64,000 bases of DNA from Lyngbya sp. CCAP 1446/10. GTDB taxonomy: Bacteria > Cyanobacteriota > Cyanobacteriia > Cyanobacteriales > Microcoleaceae. This document shows, piece after piece, positions 26,018 to 35,777 of the stretch (position 1 is the stretch's first letter; every line of letters begins with the position of its first letter). The stretch covers positions 1 through 64,000 of the forward strand of contig NZ_JAIGNI010000020.1 of NCBI RefSeq assembly GCF_026130175.1, read 5' to 3'. The notes beneath the pieces were generated by a model, which was not told the DNA's origin, searched no databases, and saw nothing but the letters and a program-made list of their open reading frames with translations. The position numbers and the translations under genes were made by a program.

Positions 26018-26050
26018 TTGCGATCGCCCACACGGGCGATCGCAATTTTT
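26018..26050 (+). terminator. HIP1-based hairpin terminator
   Basis: TTGCGATCGCCC (26018-26029), loop ACAC, GGGCGATCGCAA (26034-26045), then five T. The perfect 12-bp stem is built from two HIP1 octamers (GCGATCGC) facing each other. Confidence 0.75.
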
Positions 26051-26130
26051 ATGTATTTTATGTAAATTTTATGTAAAAAAAAGAGGCGACCGCTGAGTTC
26101 ACGCGATCGCACGCCGCTTTAGCAGCGACA

Positions 26131-26310
26131 TTACGCTGAAACTATCGGATCGAACACAACAGTCAAGCGGTCAGCCGGAACCATCCGTTTGAGAATTTTT
26201 AAATGACCGTCTGCATCAGACCAACTGCGAAATTGACCCACAATCACCTTTTCTAAATTCGGAAGCGATCGAACTATAGTCCACGGTTTGAGACGTTTTT
26301 CTTGCAACAT
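26131..26310 (-). CDS. Small hypothetical protein
   Basis: 59 residues: MLQEKRLKPWTIVRSLPN, then KVIVGQFRSWSDADGHLKILKRMVP and a C-terminal VVFDPIVSA. AAGGAG lies 9 bases before the ATG at 26310, so the longer open frame to 26421 is not used. The alternation of VIVGQFRSWSDADGHLKIL weakly resembles a SPOR-like segment. Not otherwise recognised. Confidence 0.65.
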   Translation of the reverse strand: MLQEKRLKPWTIVRSLPNLEKVIVGQFRSWSDADGHLKILKRMVPADRLTVVFDPIVSA

Positions 26311-26769
26311 AGTAGAGAAATCTCCTTGGTAAATTGGAGCCAAAGCCCGTCCTAATACTTTTCTACGGGTAAGGACTGGTCTGTAACTTTGTAAACTTGC
26401 CCTTCTCTCACAACATATCACAAAAAAAATCCTTTGGGATTATATCTGATTTTCTGTTCTTTTTCTACCTAATTTCTACATAATATATCCCTAAGCTGTG
26501 GCGCATTTAAATTGCATATTCGGGGCAGGCTTACGTCCCCACCCCACAAGAGTTTGATTATTTTTTGAACACCTACAATTTAAATGCAGAATAGCTTAAC
26601 TCTTTAAATAATTGCCACCTTTGCCATTATTCCCCAATTCTTCCCTCTTCCTTCTTCCCTCTTCCTTCTTCCCTCTTCCTTCTTCCCTCTTCCTTCTTCC
26701 CTCTTCCTTCTTCCCTCTTCCTTCTTCCTTCTTCCCTCTTCCTTCTTCCTTCTTCCCTCTTCCTTCTTC
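26311..26769. other. Intergenic region with a large pyrimidine tandem repeat
   Basis: The left part is AT-rich with nothing recognised. From about 26638 to 26769 it is a run of CTTCTTCC/CTCTTCC units that ends exactly at the stop codon of the kinase gene on the minus strand. Confidence 0.6.
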
Positions 26770-26771
26770 CT
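26638..26771. repeat. TTCTTCC/TCTTCCC tandem repeat array
   Basis: About 17 units alternating CTTCTTCC and CTCTTCC. Read on the minus strand it is GGAAGAA/GGAAGAG. The TAG stop of the GUN4 kinase is immediately followed by GAAGAAGG. Reading frames through it are low complexity and not real genes. Confidence 0.9.
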
Positions 26772-28266
26772 ACAAATCTCGCCGCGACAGCAAAAACCAG
26801 ATCCCACCCAAACCCAAAACACCGCACAAAACCCCACCTTCCCATCCAAAAACAGTCCCTCCCGGCAAATGTCCAGGCTTTGCCTTAGAAGTAAAATTCA
26901 GTTCAGAATAGTATACCCACTGATTGTTAACCCACCAGCCCACTCGAACGCCAAACTTCTCCCAAACTGTAGCATCATAAACACCAGCCTTTCCCCCCGA
27001 CTTAACCCACAAACCCTTTTGCACAGAAAAACCGAACCTCCGGTGACTGTGGCGTACCCAAAGTTGGTCAATCGTCTGCAAATCCTTAGCCGGAAACTTC
27101 CTAATATCTTCCTCACTCAAATAACCCCTCGAAACTTGCTGCATCACTTCCAGCATTTTTACAGAAGTTTCCTCATCAGCACCCCGCCAATTTTTAGCAG
27201 CCAGCAGCCTTTCCAACCGAGAATAATCAATCCCTTTTTCTGATTCTAAATTAACAGAAACTAGCGGATTTTGAGTCACAGGTTGGGTCGGTAAAGAAGG
27301 ACTAAGAACTGTTGCCTGCTGCAATTGAAAATCAGGTGGAACAACAACAACAGGTTTTAAAAATTCAAACACTTCCATAGAAGACTTGTAGCGGTCTTTC
27401 ACATATTCCTGAATCAACTTATCTAAAATCTGACCTAAATCCTCGCTAATCTTGGTTCCTTTCGGCAAAGCCTCCCTCCAAAGCCAGCGACCTTCGAGCG
27501 GATCGTAAAGGTCATCGTGAATGTCCCCGTAGATATCCAAATAAGGCATAACAGAAGTCAGCAAGCGAATGCAAGTCACCCCCAAACTGTAAAGGTCGCT
27601 AGCCGGAACAGCCATACCATGTCGCTGTTCTAGAGCTGCATAACCCGGAGTGCCCAACTTAGTACCCGTTTTGGTCGGAGCCTCAGCTACTACCTGTTTG
27701 GACACCCCAAAATCTATTAGCACCAACTTGCGATCGCGATTGCGGCGGATCACATTTTCCGGCTTAATATCCCGGTGAATGACATTGCGTTCGTGAACAA
27801 AATTCAGCAAAGGCAACAAATCTAACAGCAGTTCCCTAGTTTTAATTTCGCTATAAGCACCGTACTTTTCTAACTCATCCTTTAAATTATTGCCATCAAT
27901 AAATTCTTGCACTAAATACAATCGCCCATCTTCCTCAAAATAAGAAATTAGCTGAGGAATTTGTGGGTGTTTCAGTTCGTAAAGCCGCCTTGCCTCTTGT
28001 TCAAACAGTCGAACATACTTTTTAAAATGAGCGGGCTTCCGCTGAAACTCCTGCGGTGGCGACAACTGTTTGATAACGCACAATTCTTCAAATTTTCCAT
28101 GATTGACAGCTCTAAAAGTCCTGCCAAATCCTCCATCGCGCAGTGGTTCAGTTGCTGCATAAAGGTCTTTTAGCAGCAGCTTGGAACCACAATTAAGACA
28201 ATACTTTGTGCCTGGTGGGTTCTGACGCTTGTCTCTTGGGCAATCGAGATTAAGGCAGTATGTCAT
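26770..28266 (-). CDS. Ser/Thr protein kinase-GUN4 fusion with zinc ribbon
   Basis: 498 residues. The N-terminus has a four-Cys ribbon (CLNLDCP...YCLNCGSKLL, about 4-32). The kinase (about 40-310) has LRDGGFGRTF, VIKQL, HRDIKPENV (His164, Asp166) and DFGVSK. A Pro/Gln linker leads to a GUN4 domain (about 348-465: DYSRLERLLAAKNWRGADEET, DLQTIDQLWVRHSHRRFGFSVQ). The tail is a hydrophobic helix plus RRDL, so it is probably membrane anchored. GUN4 binds Mg-protoporphyrin and stimulates Mg-chelatase, so a tetrapyrrole-sensing kinase is a reasonable inference. The architecture is known in cyanobacteria. Confidence 0.92.
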   Translation of the reverse strand: MTYCLNLDCPRDKRQNPPGTKYCLNCGSKLLLKDLYAATEPLRDGGFGRTFRAVNHGKFEELCVIKQLSPPQEFQRKPAHFKKYVRLFEQEARRLYELKHPQIPQLISYFEEDGRLYLVQEFIDGNNLKDELEKYGAYSEIKTRELLLDLLPLLNFVHERNVIHRDIKPENVIRRNRDRKLVLIDFGVSKQVVAEAPTKTGTKLGTPGYAALEQRHGMAVPASDLYSLGVTCIRLLTSVMPYLDIYGDIHDDLYDPLEGRWLWREALPKGTKISEDLGQILDKLIQEYVKDRYKSSMEVFEFLKPVVVVPPDFQLQQATVLSPSLPTQPVTQNPLVSVNLESEKGIDYSRLERLLAAKNWRGADEETSVKMLEVMQQVSRGYLSEEDIRKFPAKDLQTIDQLWVRHSHRRFGFSVQKGLWVKSGGKAGVYDATVWEKFGVRVGWWVNNQWVYYSELNFTSKAKPGHLPGGTVFGWEGGVLCGVLGLGGIWFLLSRRDL

Positions 28267-28914
28267 ATATTAAAAAAATGCGAACAAAATTATACTCAGG
28301 GTGTCATTTTATTCAAGAGTCCGATCGCTAGCTGGTTTTTGTGGAGGCGAGATCCCGAACCTTACCTTACGGAGGTGGCAGCTATCAGGGGCGATCGCAC
28401 GCGCGGGCGCTCTCGCCAGACTGTCCCTGAGCAAGTATACCTCTGTTGAGGGTTTGACCTCAAACTCGAAGTCCAAATCTAAGCTTAAACTGCGATCGGC
28501 GCAATAGATTTAATTTAGGGGTCAAATAGCCAGCAGATCAAACAGAAATAGTAATTTATTACCAGCTCAGTTAGCTCTGCAACGCCGAAAAAAAAACTGA
28601 GGATTCCGCCTGAGATATAATTTTATTGACAGAGAGAATCAGACTAACGGGATCTGCGGCTGCCACCTGTGTTCGCGCGGCGAAGCTATCCCGTGGGGAA
28701 TCGACCTTAATATTTGACAAGTATAAAAGTTTACCAAACCCTGCAAAATCAACAATCCCAAACTACCCAACTTTCCCCAGGTTAAAATAAATACTAGCTT
28801 GCTCGATCGCCATCCGATCGCGATCGCGACAATCAGCTAGTTTAAGCTGTTTCCTTTTTTCAGCTATTACCAGTTACATTTATTGCGCTCCGTCTACTTA
28901 ATTAGGAACTGCCA
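28267..28914. other. Long divergent intergenic region
   Basis: About 650 bp between divergent genes. It contains an inverted copy of the TTCCCTACGGGATAGCT repeat at 28674-28703 and several HIP1-like sites. One open frame at 28301-28507 has no family likeness and no ribosome binding site, so I do not call it. Confidence 0.5.
28674..28703. repeat. TTCCCTACGGGATAGCT dispersed repeat, copy 4 (inverted)
   Basis: GCGCGGCGAAGCTATCCCGT followed by GGGGAATCGA is the reverse complement of the repeat at 5403 and 11812, including the GCGCG flank of copy 1. Confidence 0.7.
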
Positions 28915-30369
28915 GTGACACCAAAACTACAGCCATCTCAAACTCCCAACTCCCGCAACAAAAAATCATCCAAAGTACCCTGGTTCGAGCGGTTAATGGC
29001 AGTGCTTGCCCTAGGGAATTTAAGCCTAGTATTATTTGACATAAGTTACGTCCCTGGGCGAAATTTCTACTTCCGGCAACTACCAGTCCTCACCCAAATA
29101 TACGACCCATTTAAAGGAATTACACCCCACAGAGAAACCCAGAAATATCTAGAAACCTTAGAAGAATTAAAAAATCAAGTAGTGCAAACAGGCTTGCCCT
29201 CTCCCCAAGTAGCAGCCAAATTGCAGGAAATAAACAATCTAAGCGCGAACATGATCGACGAAGATCCGTTTCGAGTAGCATCAAAAAGCGGCACCCTAGA
29301 AAAAATTAAAGACCGGATGCGCGATCGCACCCCCAATCCGCAACAATCCGCAAAACAATCATTCAAAACATTCTGGAGCCCTGAGTATTTAAGCAAACAA
29401 GGCTGGCAACAAGAAATCACTTGGTTTGACGCCAAAATCAAGCCATTAATCGCCATCAACTATTACCGTGAGATCGGAGAAAACGGCGAATTTACCGACA
29501 AGTTCTGGCAAATCGACCTGCCATTTATTGCCATATTCGCGATCGAATTTCTAGCCCGTACCTACTTGATCAGCCGCCGCCACCGCAGCGTCACTTGGCG
29601 AGCAGCCATGCTCTGGCGTTGGTACGACATCTTCCTGCTCCTTCCCTTCTGGCGCTTGTTGCGAATATTACCCGTCACAATTCGCATCCACCAAGCCAAA
29701 ATGCCCGACCTCCAACCCATACGCACCCAAATCAGCCGGGGTTTCGTCGCCAACTTCGCCCAAGAATTGACCGAAGTAGTAGTAATTCAACTCATCAACC
29801 AGATGCAACAATCAATTACCACAGGCGAACTCACTCGTCAACTCTTTCAATCTCAAAAACAGCGCTATCTAGACATCAACAATATCAATGAAATAGAAGC
29901 GATCGCCACCCATCTAGTCCAAATCACCGTCTACAAAGTCCTACCCCAACTCCAGCCAGACCTAGAAGCCCTGCTTCGTTACAATATAGAAATGTTTCTC
30001 AAACAATCCCCCCTCTATCAAGGATGGAAGCAAGTACCCGGACTGGGAAACCTGCCCGCACAACTAGCAGAGCAATTAGTTGCAGAACTCTCCAAATTAG
30101 TCACCATCGGCCCCCAAGATGCCTACGAAGCCTTTAAAATCGCCAGCGAAGACCCCGTAGGTACTAAACTCTCAAGCCAGCTAGTCCAACATTTCGGGCA
30201 AGCTTTGGGAGCCGAACTGCAACAGCAGCAAACCTGGCAAGAAATACAAATCTTGCTGTGTGATTTCCTCGAAGAGTTCAAAATCAACTACATCCAGCGG
30301 TTGAGCGAAGAAGACTTCGAGAAAATTTTAGAACAAGCCAAAGAACTGCAACGGATAGCCCCGCGTTAG
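28915..30369 (+). CDS. Cyanobacterial membrane protein with an ion-channel-like helix pair
   Basis: 484 residues from a GTG with AGGA upstream. One helix at about residues 28-48 (LMAVLALGNLSLVLF) is followed by a soluble region. The segment DLPFIAIFAIEFLARTYLISRR...WRWYDIFLLLPFWRLLRILPVTIRIHQ (about 203-262) recalls the S3-S4 region of voltage-sensor proteins by its YDI..LLP..RLLR pattern. The long C-terminal half is helical and Gln-rich. No pore segment is visible, so I call it only a conserved membrane protein. An IS remnant abuts its 3' end. Confidence 0.6.
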   Translation: MTPKLQPSQTPNSRNKKSSKVPWFERLMAVLALGNLSLVLFDISYVPGRNFYFRQLPVLTQIYDPFKGITPHRETQKYLETLEELKNQVVQTGLPSPQVAAKLQEINNLSANMIDEDPFRVASKSGTLEKIKDRMRDRTPNPQQSAKQSFKTFWSPEYLSKQGWQQEITWFDAKIKPLIAINYYREIGENGEFTDKFWQIDLPFIAIFAIEFLARTYLISRRHRSVTWRAAMLWRWYDIFLLLPFWRLLRILPVTIRIHQAKMPDLQPIRTQISRGFVANFAQELTEVVVIQLINQMQQSITTGELTRQLFQSQKQRYLDINNINEIEAIATHLVQITVYKVLPQLQPDLEALLRYNIEMFLKQSPLYQGWKQVPGLGNLPAQLAEQLVAELSKLVTIGPQDAYEAFKIASEDPVGTKLSSQLVQHFGQALGAELQQQQTWQEIQILLCDFLEEFKINYIQRLSEEDFEKILEQAKELQRIAPR

Positions 30370-30534
30370 GGCAAGTCTCCCCACAGAATGCCCCCTCGGT
30401 AGCGGTACAACACCGCTTCCACGAACAACCGATTGTAGGCAGGCTGTCGAACACAAATAACCTTCACATCCCGGCAACAAATCTTTGATCCTTTTCCACT
30501 GTTCATCCCGTAGGGCATAACGGCGACTTGTCAT
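30366..30534 (-). pseudogene. IS5-family transposase N-terminal remnant
   Basis: The 5' part reads MTSRRYALRDEQWKRIKDLLPG, the start of IS5-family orfA transposases. A frame change near 30440 is needed to continue, after which NRLFVEAVLYRYRGGILWGDLP follows, then a stop at 30366. The rest of the transposase is missing. The remnant stops within 4 bases of the end of the membrane-protein gene at 30369, so the insertion or deletion scar touches that gene. Confidence 0.85.
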
Positions 30535-30606
30535 GACGATCGAATCCTTCTAGTCGGCTGTATCTGCTGCACCGCATTACTTATTTTTTTCTTCCGCTAT
30601 TAGTAA

Positions 30607-30774
30607 TTAGCAATTACCCTGCTGTAACTCCTGCAAATGAAACTTGCTGGACTTGTAAACTTTCATGTGCGATCGGCATTGTCTACGAGAGTCATCGGCA
30701 GGGTTGTGCATCAAATCTTCAGCGCGGTAGTTAGTTAGACCGCCGTTAGGGTTCTCAGCGGCCTGGCGTGTCAT
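30607..30774 (-). CDS. Candidate 55-residue protein
   Basis: An open frame of 55 codons begins MTRQAAENPNGGLTNYRAED, continues with LMHNPADDSRRQCRSHMKVY and ends in HLQELQQGNC. The composition (balanced polar residues, two Cys, no low complexity) looks like coding sequence. I see no clear ribosome binding site and do not recognise a family. It lies in a 650-bp gap between the IS remnant and the hybrid kinase. The rest of that gap is AT-rich with nothing recognised. Confidence 0.4.
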   Translation of the reverse strand: MTRQAAENPNGGLTNYRAEDLMHNPADDSRRQCRSHMKVYKSSKFHLQELQQGNC

Positions 30775-31182
30775 TTTTTTAGCGAGAGAGGGATCAAATT
30801 TTTAGACGTATATTATATCAATTTATATGTAAGTTTAATGAAATTATACTTTTCAAGGCCAATCTGTAAAGTAAAGTTAAAAACTACTACAAATAGCTCT
30901 AAACCAAGTAATCTATTAGATATGATTGCTAACTGCTTTTGTCAAGGATAAAATTTTTTATAAATACTCGTGAAAAAATCAGGCGTGCATCTTTAGTAAG
31001 CTATAATTATAACGATTTCATAGTAAACACGTCAGGAGCCATGCTTGTTCAAGCAAGTTACTGTCTAAAAATTTTCAATAACTATTATAGATTGCTTTTC
31101 AATATATATTGCCTCAGCCTCATTTCACTAAATCCACTGAGATTTTTCAGCCAACTCGTTACCCTAGGGGTAACACCAATCA

Positions 31183-34008
31183 ATGTCACACACATCTCCA
31201 ACCACTTTTCTGTCAAACCGTTCTCAAAAAAAGCTGTCACTTCGCCTGATTTTGGTATTGCCATTCGTCGTGCAAATCTTTGCTGCTGTCGGGCTAACAG
31301 GCTGGCTATCCTTACGCAACGGGCAAAAAGCAGTCAACGAAGTTGCTAGCCAGTTGCGGAGTGAAATTACGGCCCGCATCCATCAGCAGCTCAACACATA
31401 CCTAGATACAGCCCCTCGCGTTAATCAACTGAATGCCAATGCGATTCGACTAGGATACTTAAATCCCGACGACTTAGAGAGTGCAGAGCGCTATTTGTGG
31501 GAGCAAATTCAAGTTTTTCCTTCTCTGCCCAATATGGGTTTTGCGACTAAAACTGGAGAGTTCATTGCCATTGAACGCCAAGAGAATGGCCAAGTAGTTT
31601 TTAAAATAGCAGACAAAGAGCATCGGAATGAACTTCATATTTATGAATCTGATAGCAAAGGCAATCAAACGAAGCTTTTAAAAATCTCCCGTAACTACAA
31701 TATACTCAGCCGTTCATGGTATAAAGACAGTGTACGCTTAGGCAAGCCCAGATGGAGCGAAATTTTTTCGCTTACAGGTCAGAAAACGCTCTCCCTTCCT
31801 GCCGGACATCCAGTTTATGACGAAAGTGGCGAGCTGCGCGGGGTATTCGTTGCTAATTTTCTGATCTCTTTCCTTAGTGACTTCCTGCACAGCTTAAACA
31901 TCGGTCGTTCAGGACAGACATTCATTATGGAACGTTCTGGACTCCTAGTAGCCAGTTCAACTCTCAAAGAAGCATTTATCACCAACAATGACCAGCTCGA
32001 TCGCCTGAATGCTTTAGATAGCAGAGATGATTTAATTCGGCTGACAACAGCACAGTTAAAAGAACACTTTGGCGACCTCACTAAAATTAGCAAATCTCAG
32101 CAAATAGATTTTACGATCGCCGGCCAGCGGCAATTCCTCCAAGTTATGCCCTTTCAGGATAGCCGAGGATTGGACTGGCTGATCGTGGTCGTAGTTCCTG
32201 AAAGCGATTTCATGGATCAAATTAACGCCAATACCCAGACTACCATTTTGTTGTGTTTGGGAGCCTTGGCGCTGGCTACCGTTCTGGGAATCTTAACCGC
32301 ACGCTGGATTACCAGCCCGATTCTCAGTTTGAGCGCAGCTTCTAGAGCGATCGCCAGTGGAGACTTAGAAAAAAATGTAGAGGTAAAAGGCATAAAAGAA
32401 CTAGAAGTTCTGGCTCAGTCTTTCAACCTGATGGCACAACAGTTGCGCGAATCCTTTGAGGCGCTAGCCAAGACCAATTCCGAGCTAGAAATCCGAGTAG
32501 AAGAACGCACCGCCGAACTGACGGAAGCCAAACAAATCGCTGATAGTGCCAACCAAGCTAAAAGTGAATTTTTAGCGAATATGAGTCACGAATTGAGAAC
32601 GCCACTCAATGGAATTTTAGGATACGCTCAAATCCTAGAACGCTCAAAAACGATGGCTCCGAAGGAACTCCAAGGCATCAGCATTATTCACAAGTGTGGT
32701 TCCCACCTGCTAACCCTGATCAATGACATCTTAGACCTCGCTAAAATTGAAGCCCAGAAATTGGAACTGTACGCGAAAGATTTCCATTTTCCTTTCTTTT
32801 TGCAGGGAGTCGCGGAAATCTGCCGCATCCGAGCCGAACAAAAAGGAATTGCTTTTGTGTATCTACCCAGTTCTGAAATGCCTCGTGGCATCCACGCTGA
32901 CGAAAAACGGTTGCGACAGGTACTCATTAACTTACTGAGCAATGCAATTAAGTTTACCGACTCTGGAGGGGTGACTTTTAAGATAGAATATCTGGAAAAG
33001 GGGACAGGTAAAAAGGTAAAAAGCAATGAGCAAAAGCCAGCCTCACCAATTCACAAAATTCGGTTTCAAATTGAAGATACTGGTGTTGGCATGACACTAG
33101 AACAAGTGAAAAAAATATTTTTGCCTTTTGAACAGGTAGGAGACAGCAAGCGTCAGGCGGAAGGAACCGGGCTCGGTTTAACAATTAGCCAGAAAATTGT
33201 TGAAATGATGGGTAGTACCATTCAAGTAAAAAGTCAGTCAGCAGCAGGCAGTGTTTTTTGGCTAGATTTGGATTTACTGGAAGCGGCAGATTGGGAAAAT
33301 ACAGCCACGATTGCCAAGCAAAGAAAGCTGGTTGGCTACCAAGGTAGAAAGCAGAAAATTTTGGTTGTGGATGACAAATGGGAAAACCTCTCCGTCATTG
33401 TCAATCTCCTGGAACCCCTCGGCTTTGAAGTAACCGAAGCTAAAAACGGTCAAGAAGGTTTAGAAAAAGTAGAAGAGTTTCAGTTCGATTTGATTATCAC
33501 TGACTTGGTGATGCCAGTGTTGGATGGCTTTGAGATGATGCGCCGTATCCGAAATTTGTCACACTATAAAGACGTGGCAATCATTGCTTCATCTGCTAGT
33601 GTATTTGCTACCGATCAACATAAAAGTTTGGAGGGTGGAGCCAACGATTTTATTGGTAAGCCAGTGCAGGCAGAAGAGCTATTTGAAATGTTGCAAAAAT
33701 ATTTTAAAATTGAATGGATATATGACGAGATAGAGAAGGAACAAAGCAGCACAATTCCCCTTTCCTCTGATTCTCTATCACTTTCTAAATCGACCTCTGT
33801 AGTGGCTCCCCCACCAGGAGAAATGGAACTCCTATTTGAACTGGCGATGAGAGGCAACGTGAAAGGAATTGTGAAGCGCAGCGAGCATCTAGAGAAGTTG
33901 GATCAGAAATTTGTGTCCTTTGCTGTTGAGCTGCGCCAGTTAGCGCAAGGCTATCAGATCAAAAAAATCAAAGAGTTTATTACATCCCACAGGATAGAAA
34001 AAGAATGA
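31183..34008 (+). CDS. Cache-HAMP hybrid histidine kinase with receiver domain
   Basis: 941 residues. The first membrane helix (about 22-42), Cache sensor, second helix (about 346-366) and HAMP are followed by a coiled coil ([18 protein letters not shown]), HisKA with SHELRTP (His469), a HATPase ([15 protein letters not shown]) and a receiver ([11 protein letters not shown]; phospho-acceptor Asp774 in ITDLVMP). After the receiver comes a low-complexity linker and a short helical tail. The sensor half is a clear paralogue of the kinase at 1673 (shared [17 protein letters not shown] vs [17 protein letters not shown]). It overlaps the next gene by 4 bases (ATGA), so the two act together. Confidence 0.93.
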   Translation: MSHTSPTTFLSNRSQKKLSLRLILVLPFVVQIFAAVGLTGWLSLRNGQKAVNEVASQLRSEITARIHQQLNTYLDTAPRVNQLNANAIRLGYLNPDDLESAERYLWEQIQVFPSLPNMGFATKTGEFIAIERQENGQVVFKIADKEHRNELHIYESDSKGNQTKLLKISRNYNILSRSWYKDSVRLGKPRWSEIFSLTGQKTLSLPAGHPVYDESGELRGVFVANFLISFLSDFLHSLNIGRSGQTFIMERSGLLVASSTLKEAFITNNDQLDRLNALDSRDDLIRLTTAQLKEHFGDLTKISKSQQIDFTIAGQRQFLQVMPFQDSRGLDWLIVVVVPESDFMDQINANTQTTILLCLGALALATVLGILTARWITSPILSLSAASRAIASGDLEKNVEVKGIKELEVLAQSFNLMAQQLRESFEALAKTNSELEIRVEERTAELTEAKQIADSANQAKSEFLANMSHELRTPLNGILGYAQILERSKTMAPKELQGISIIHKCGSHLLTLINDILDLAKIEAQKLELYAKDFHFPFFLQGVAEICRIRAEQKGIAFVYLPSSEMPRGIHADEKRLRQVLINLLSNAIKFTDSGGVTFKIEYLEKGTGKKVKSNEQKPASPIHKIRFQIEDTGVGMTLEQVKKIFLPFEQVGDSKRQAEGTGLGLTISQKIVEMMGSTIQVKSQSAAGSVFWLDLDLLEAADWENTATIAKQRKLVGYQGRKQKILVVDDKWENLSVIVNLLEPLGFEVTEAKNGQEGLEKVEEFQFDLIITDLVMPVLDGFEMMRRIRNLSHYKDVAIIASSASVFATDQHKSLEGGANDFIGKPVQAEELFEMLQKYFKIEWIYDEIEKEQSSTIPLSSDSLSLSKSTSVVAPPPGEMELLFELAMRGNVKGIVKRSEHLEKLDQKFVSFAVELRQLAQGYQIKKIKEFITSHRIEKE

Positions 34009-35396
34009 AGGCAGCAAATAGGGAAACAAGTAGCATCTTAATCGTCGATGATAATCCTAGCAATCTCGACGTGCTTTCTGAAGCTTTAACTGGTTCTGGA
34101 TGGGAGATATTGGTAGCAACTGATGGCGAAACTGCGATCGAACAGGCTGAATATAGTCAACCTGATTTGATTCTGTTAGATGTGATGATGCCAGGAATTG
34201 ACGGGTTTGAAACCTGTCGTCGGCTAAAGGCAAGTCTGTTGACAACCGAAATTTCGGTAATTTTTATGACGGCTCTTTCTGACATAGGAGATAAGGTCAA
34301 AGGCTTTAATTTAGGGGCTGTGGATTACATTACTAAGCCCTTTGAACAAAAGGAGGTGTTAGCTCGCGTCAACCTCCATTTAAAACTGCGTTCTCTTACT
34401 AAAAATCTGGCAGATCAAAATCTGCTTCTCAAACGGGAAATAGAAGACAGGCTCGCAGCAGAAGCAGCGTTACATCAGCTCGCGCAGGAGTTAGAAAAAC
34501 GGGTAGAAGAACGAACTGCTGAACTTTCTCAAGCTTTGGATAATCTTAAAAAAGCTCAAGTGCAAATCGTTCAAAGTGAAAAGATGGCTTGCCTTGGTCA
34601 ACTTGTAGCTGGGGTGGCTCACGAAATTAACAATCCAGTTAGTTTTATCTCCAATAATATCCCTATTGCCAAGGAATATATTGCCGATTTGATCGGGATG
34701 ACTCGGCTTTGCCAGCACAACGTTACTTCGACATCAGAATTTGAGGATAAGTCCCAGGAGATTGAGTTAGATTTTATTGTTGAAGATTTGCCAAAAATTA
34801 TTGATTCAATGGCGGTGGGAACAGAGCGACTTTACAATCTTTCTATGTCACTGCGTAATTTCTCTCGGTTGGATACATCGGCACTAACGCCAGTGAATAT
34901 TCACGATGGGCTAGATAGTACGTTATTAATTTTAGGGCATCGGCTGAAATCTAAAGGAAGTTTCCCAGGAATTGCAGTGATTAAAGAGTATGGCGAATTG
35001 CCCCTAGTTGAGTGTTATCCGGGGCAACTGAATCAGGTGTTTATGAATATATTGGCGAATGGAATTGATGCTTTAGAAGAGTCTACGATTAGTTGTCCGC
35101 TGTGCGGGGAAAAGAAACAAAGCAATGACAGTCCACAGATTCGGATCTGCACTGAAATGCTTCAGGATGACAGAGTGGTGATTCGGATTGCTGATAATGG
35201 GGTTGGGATAACTCAGGAAGTAATGCAGCATTTATTCACGCCGATGTTTACTACTAAATCAGTGGGTAAAGGGACAGGTTTAGGTTTGTCGATTAGCCGT
35301 GAGATTGTAGAAGCAAAACATGGTGGTACGCTGACCTGCATTTCCTCGCCCGAATGGGGGGTAGAGTTTGTAATTGAGCTTCCTATTCAGCATTAG
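34005..35396 (+). CDS. Receiver domain-histidine kinase (response regulator with kinase output)
   Basis: 463 residues. An N-terminal receiver ([15 protein letters not shown]; Asp59 in LLDVMMP; conserved KPF) is followed by a coiled coil ([19 protein letters not shown]), HisKA with GVAHEINNP (His206) and a HATPase ending [11 protein letters not shown]. The His box and the block after it match the last part of the giant kinase at 16534. The start ATG overlaps the stop of the hybrid kinase, so phosphate probably passes from the hybrid kinase receiver or His to this protein. No DNA-binding domain is present. Confidence 0.93.
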   Translation: MKAANRETSSILIVDDNPSNLDVLSEALTGSGWEILVATDGETAIEQAEYSQPDLILLDVMMPGIDGFETCRRLKASLLTTEISVIFMTALSDIGDKVKGFNLGAVDYITKPFEQKEVLARVNLHLKLRSLTKNLADQNLLLKREIEDRLAAEAALHQLAQELEKRVEERTAELSQALDNLKKAQVQIVQSEKMACLGQLVAGVAHEINNPVSFISNNIPIAKEYIADLIGMTRLCQHNVTSTSEFEDKSQEIELDFIVEDLPKIIDSMAVGTERLYNLSMSLRNFSRLDTSALTPVNIHDGLDSTLLILGHRLKSKGSFPGIAVIKEYGELPLVECYPGQLNQVFMNILANGIDALEESTISCPLCGEKKQSNDSPQIRICTEMLQDDRVVIRIADNGVGITQEVMQHLFTPMFTTKSVGKGTGLGLSISREIVEAKHGGTLTCISSPEWGVEFVIELPIQH

Positions 35397-35467
35397 TAAT
35401 GGGGATTTTTTATGGTGAATCTTAGTTTGGCTGTTTTGTCAATATACCGTTAATTTGACGATCGCCC

Positions 35468-35777
35468 ATGTCGAATCTACCAATCACCATCACTCTCAAG
35501 CTCTTCACCCCCTATCAAGAAGCAGAGGGCTTGTCCGAACTGAAATTAGAATTTCCCAAAGAAACCTCCGTATCGCAAGTCCTAGAACGCCTGAGTGCCA
35601 CTCCCCCCCTGTTCTAGGCTCGATCGCACCGGCTTCGGTATCAACCAGGAATTTGCCCTCGCCCCACTCCAAAACGGTGATCAAGTCGTCCTTATTCCCC
35701 CTGTCAGCTCTCCCCTTCTGCCCTCGGACAGTCCGCCGATGGCGATCGGTTTGTCACCGGGCGGGCGATCGAGCTAA
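35468..35777 (+). pseudogene. MoaD/ThiS-family protein remnant
   Basis: The ATG at 35468 begins MSNLPITITLKLFTPYQEAE and proceeds through TSVSQVLERLSATPP before a stop at about 35617. In another frame the family continues: RLDRTGFGINQEFALAPLQN, then GDQVVLIPPVS up to 35708. About ten residues of the usual middle are missing, and the C-terminal Gly-Gly, needed for sulfur carrying, is replaced by SSPLLPS. The gene is thus broken twice and probably dead. Confidence 0.82.

Noticed and set aside
26604-26911. Open frames through the TTCTTCC array
   Set aside because: They consist of LPSSFFPLPSS or KKEEGRRKR repeats, which are reading frames through a tandem repeat, not genes.
28301-28507. 68-codon frame in the long spacer
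   Set aside because: No ribosome binding site, no recognised family and Ser/Lys-rich low-complexity tail.
30939-31349. Plus-strand 136-codon frame
   Set aside because: It runs into the hybrid kinase gene in another frame and shows no domain.
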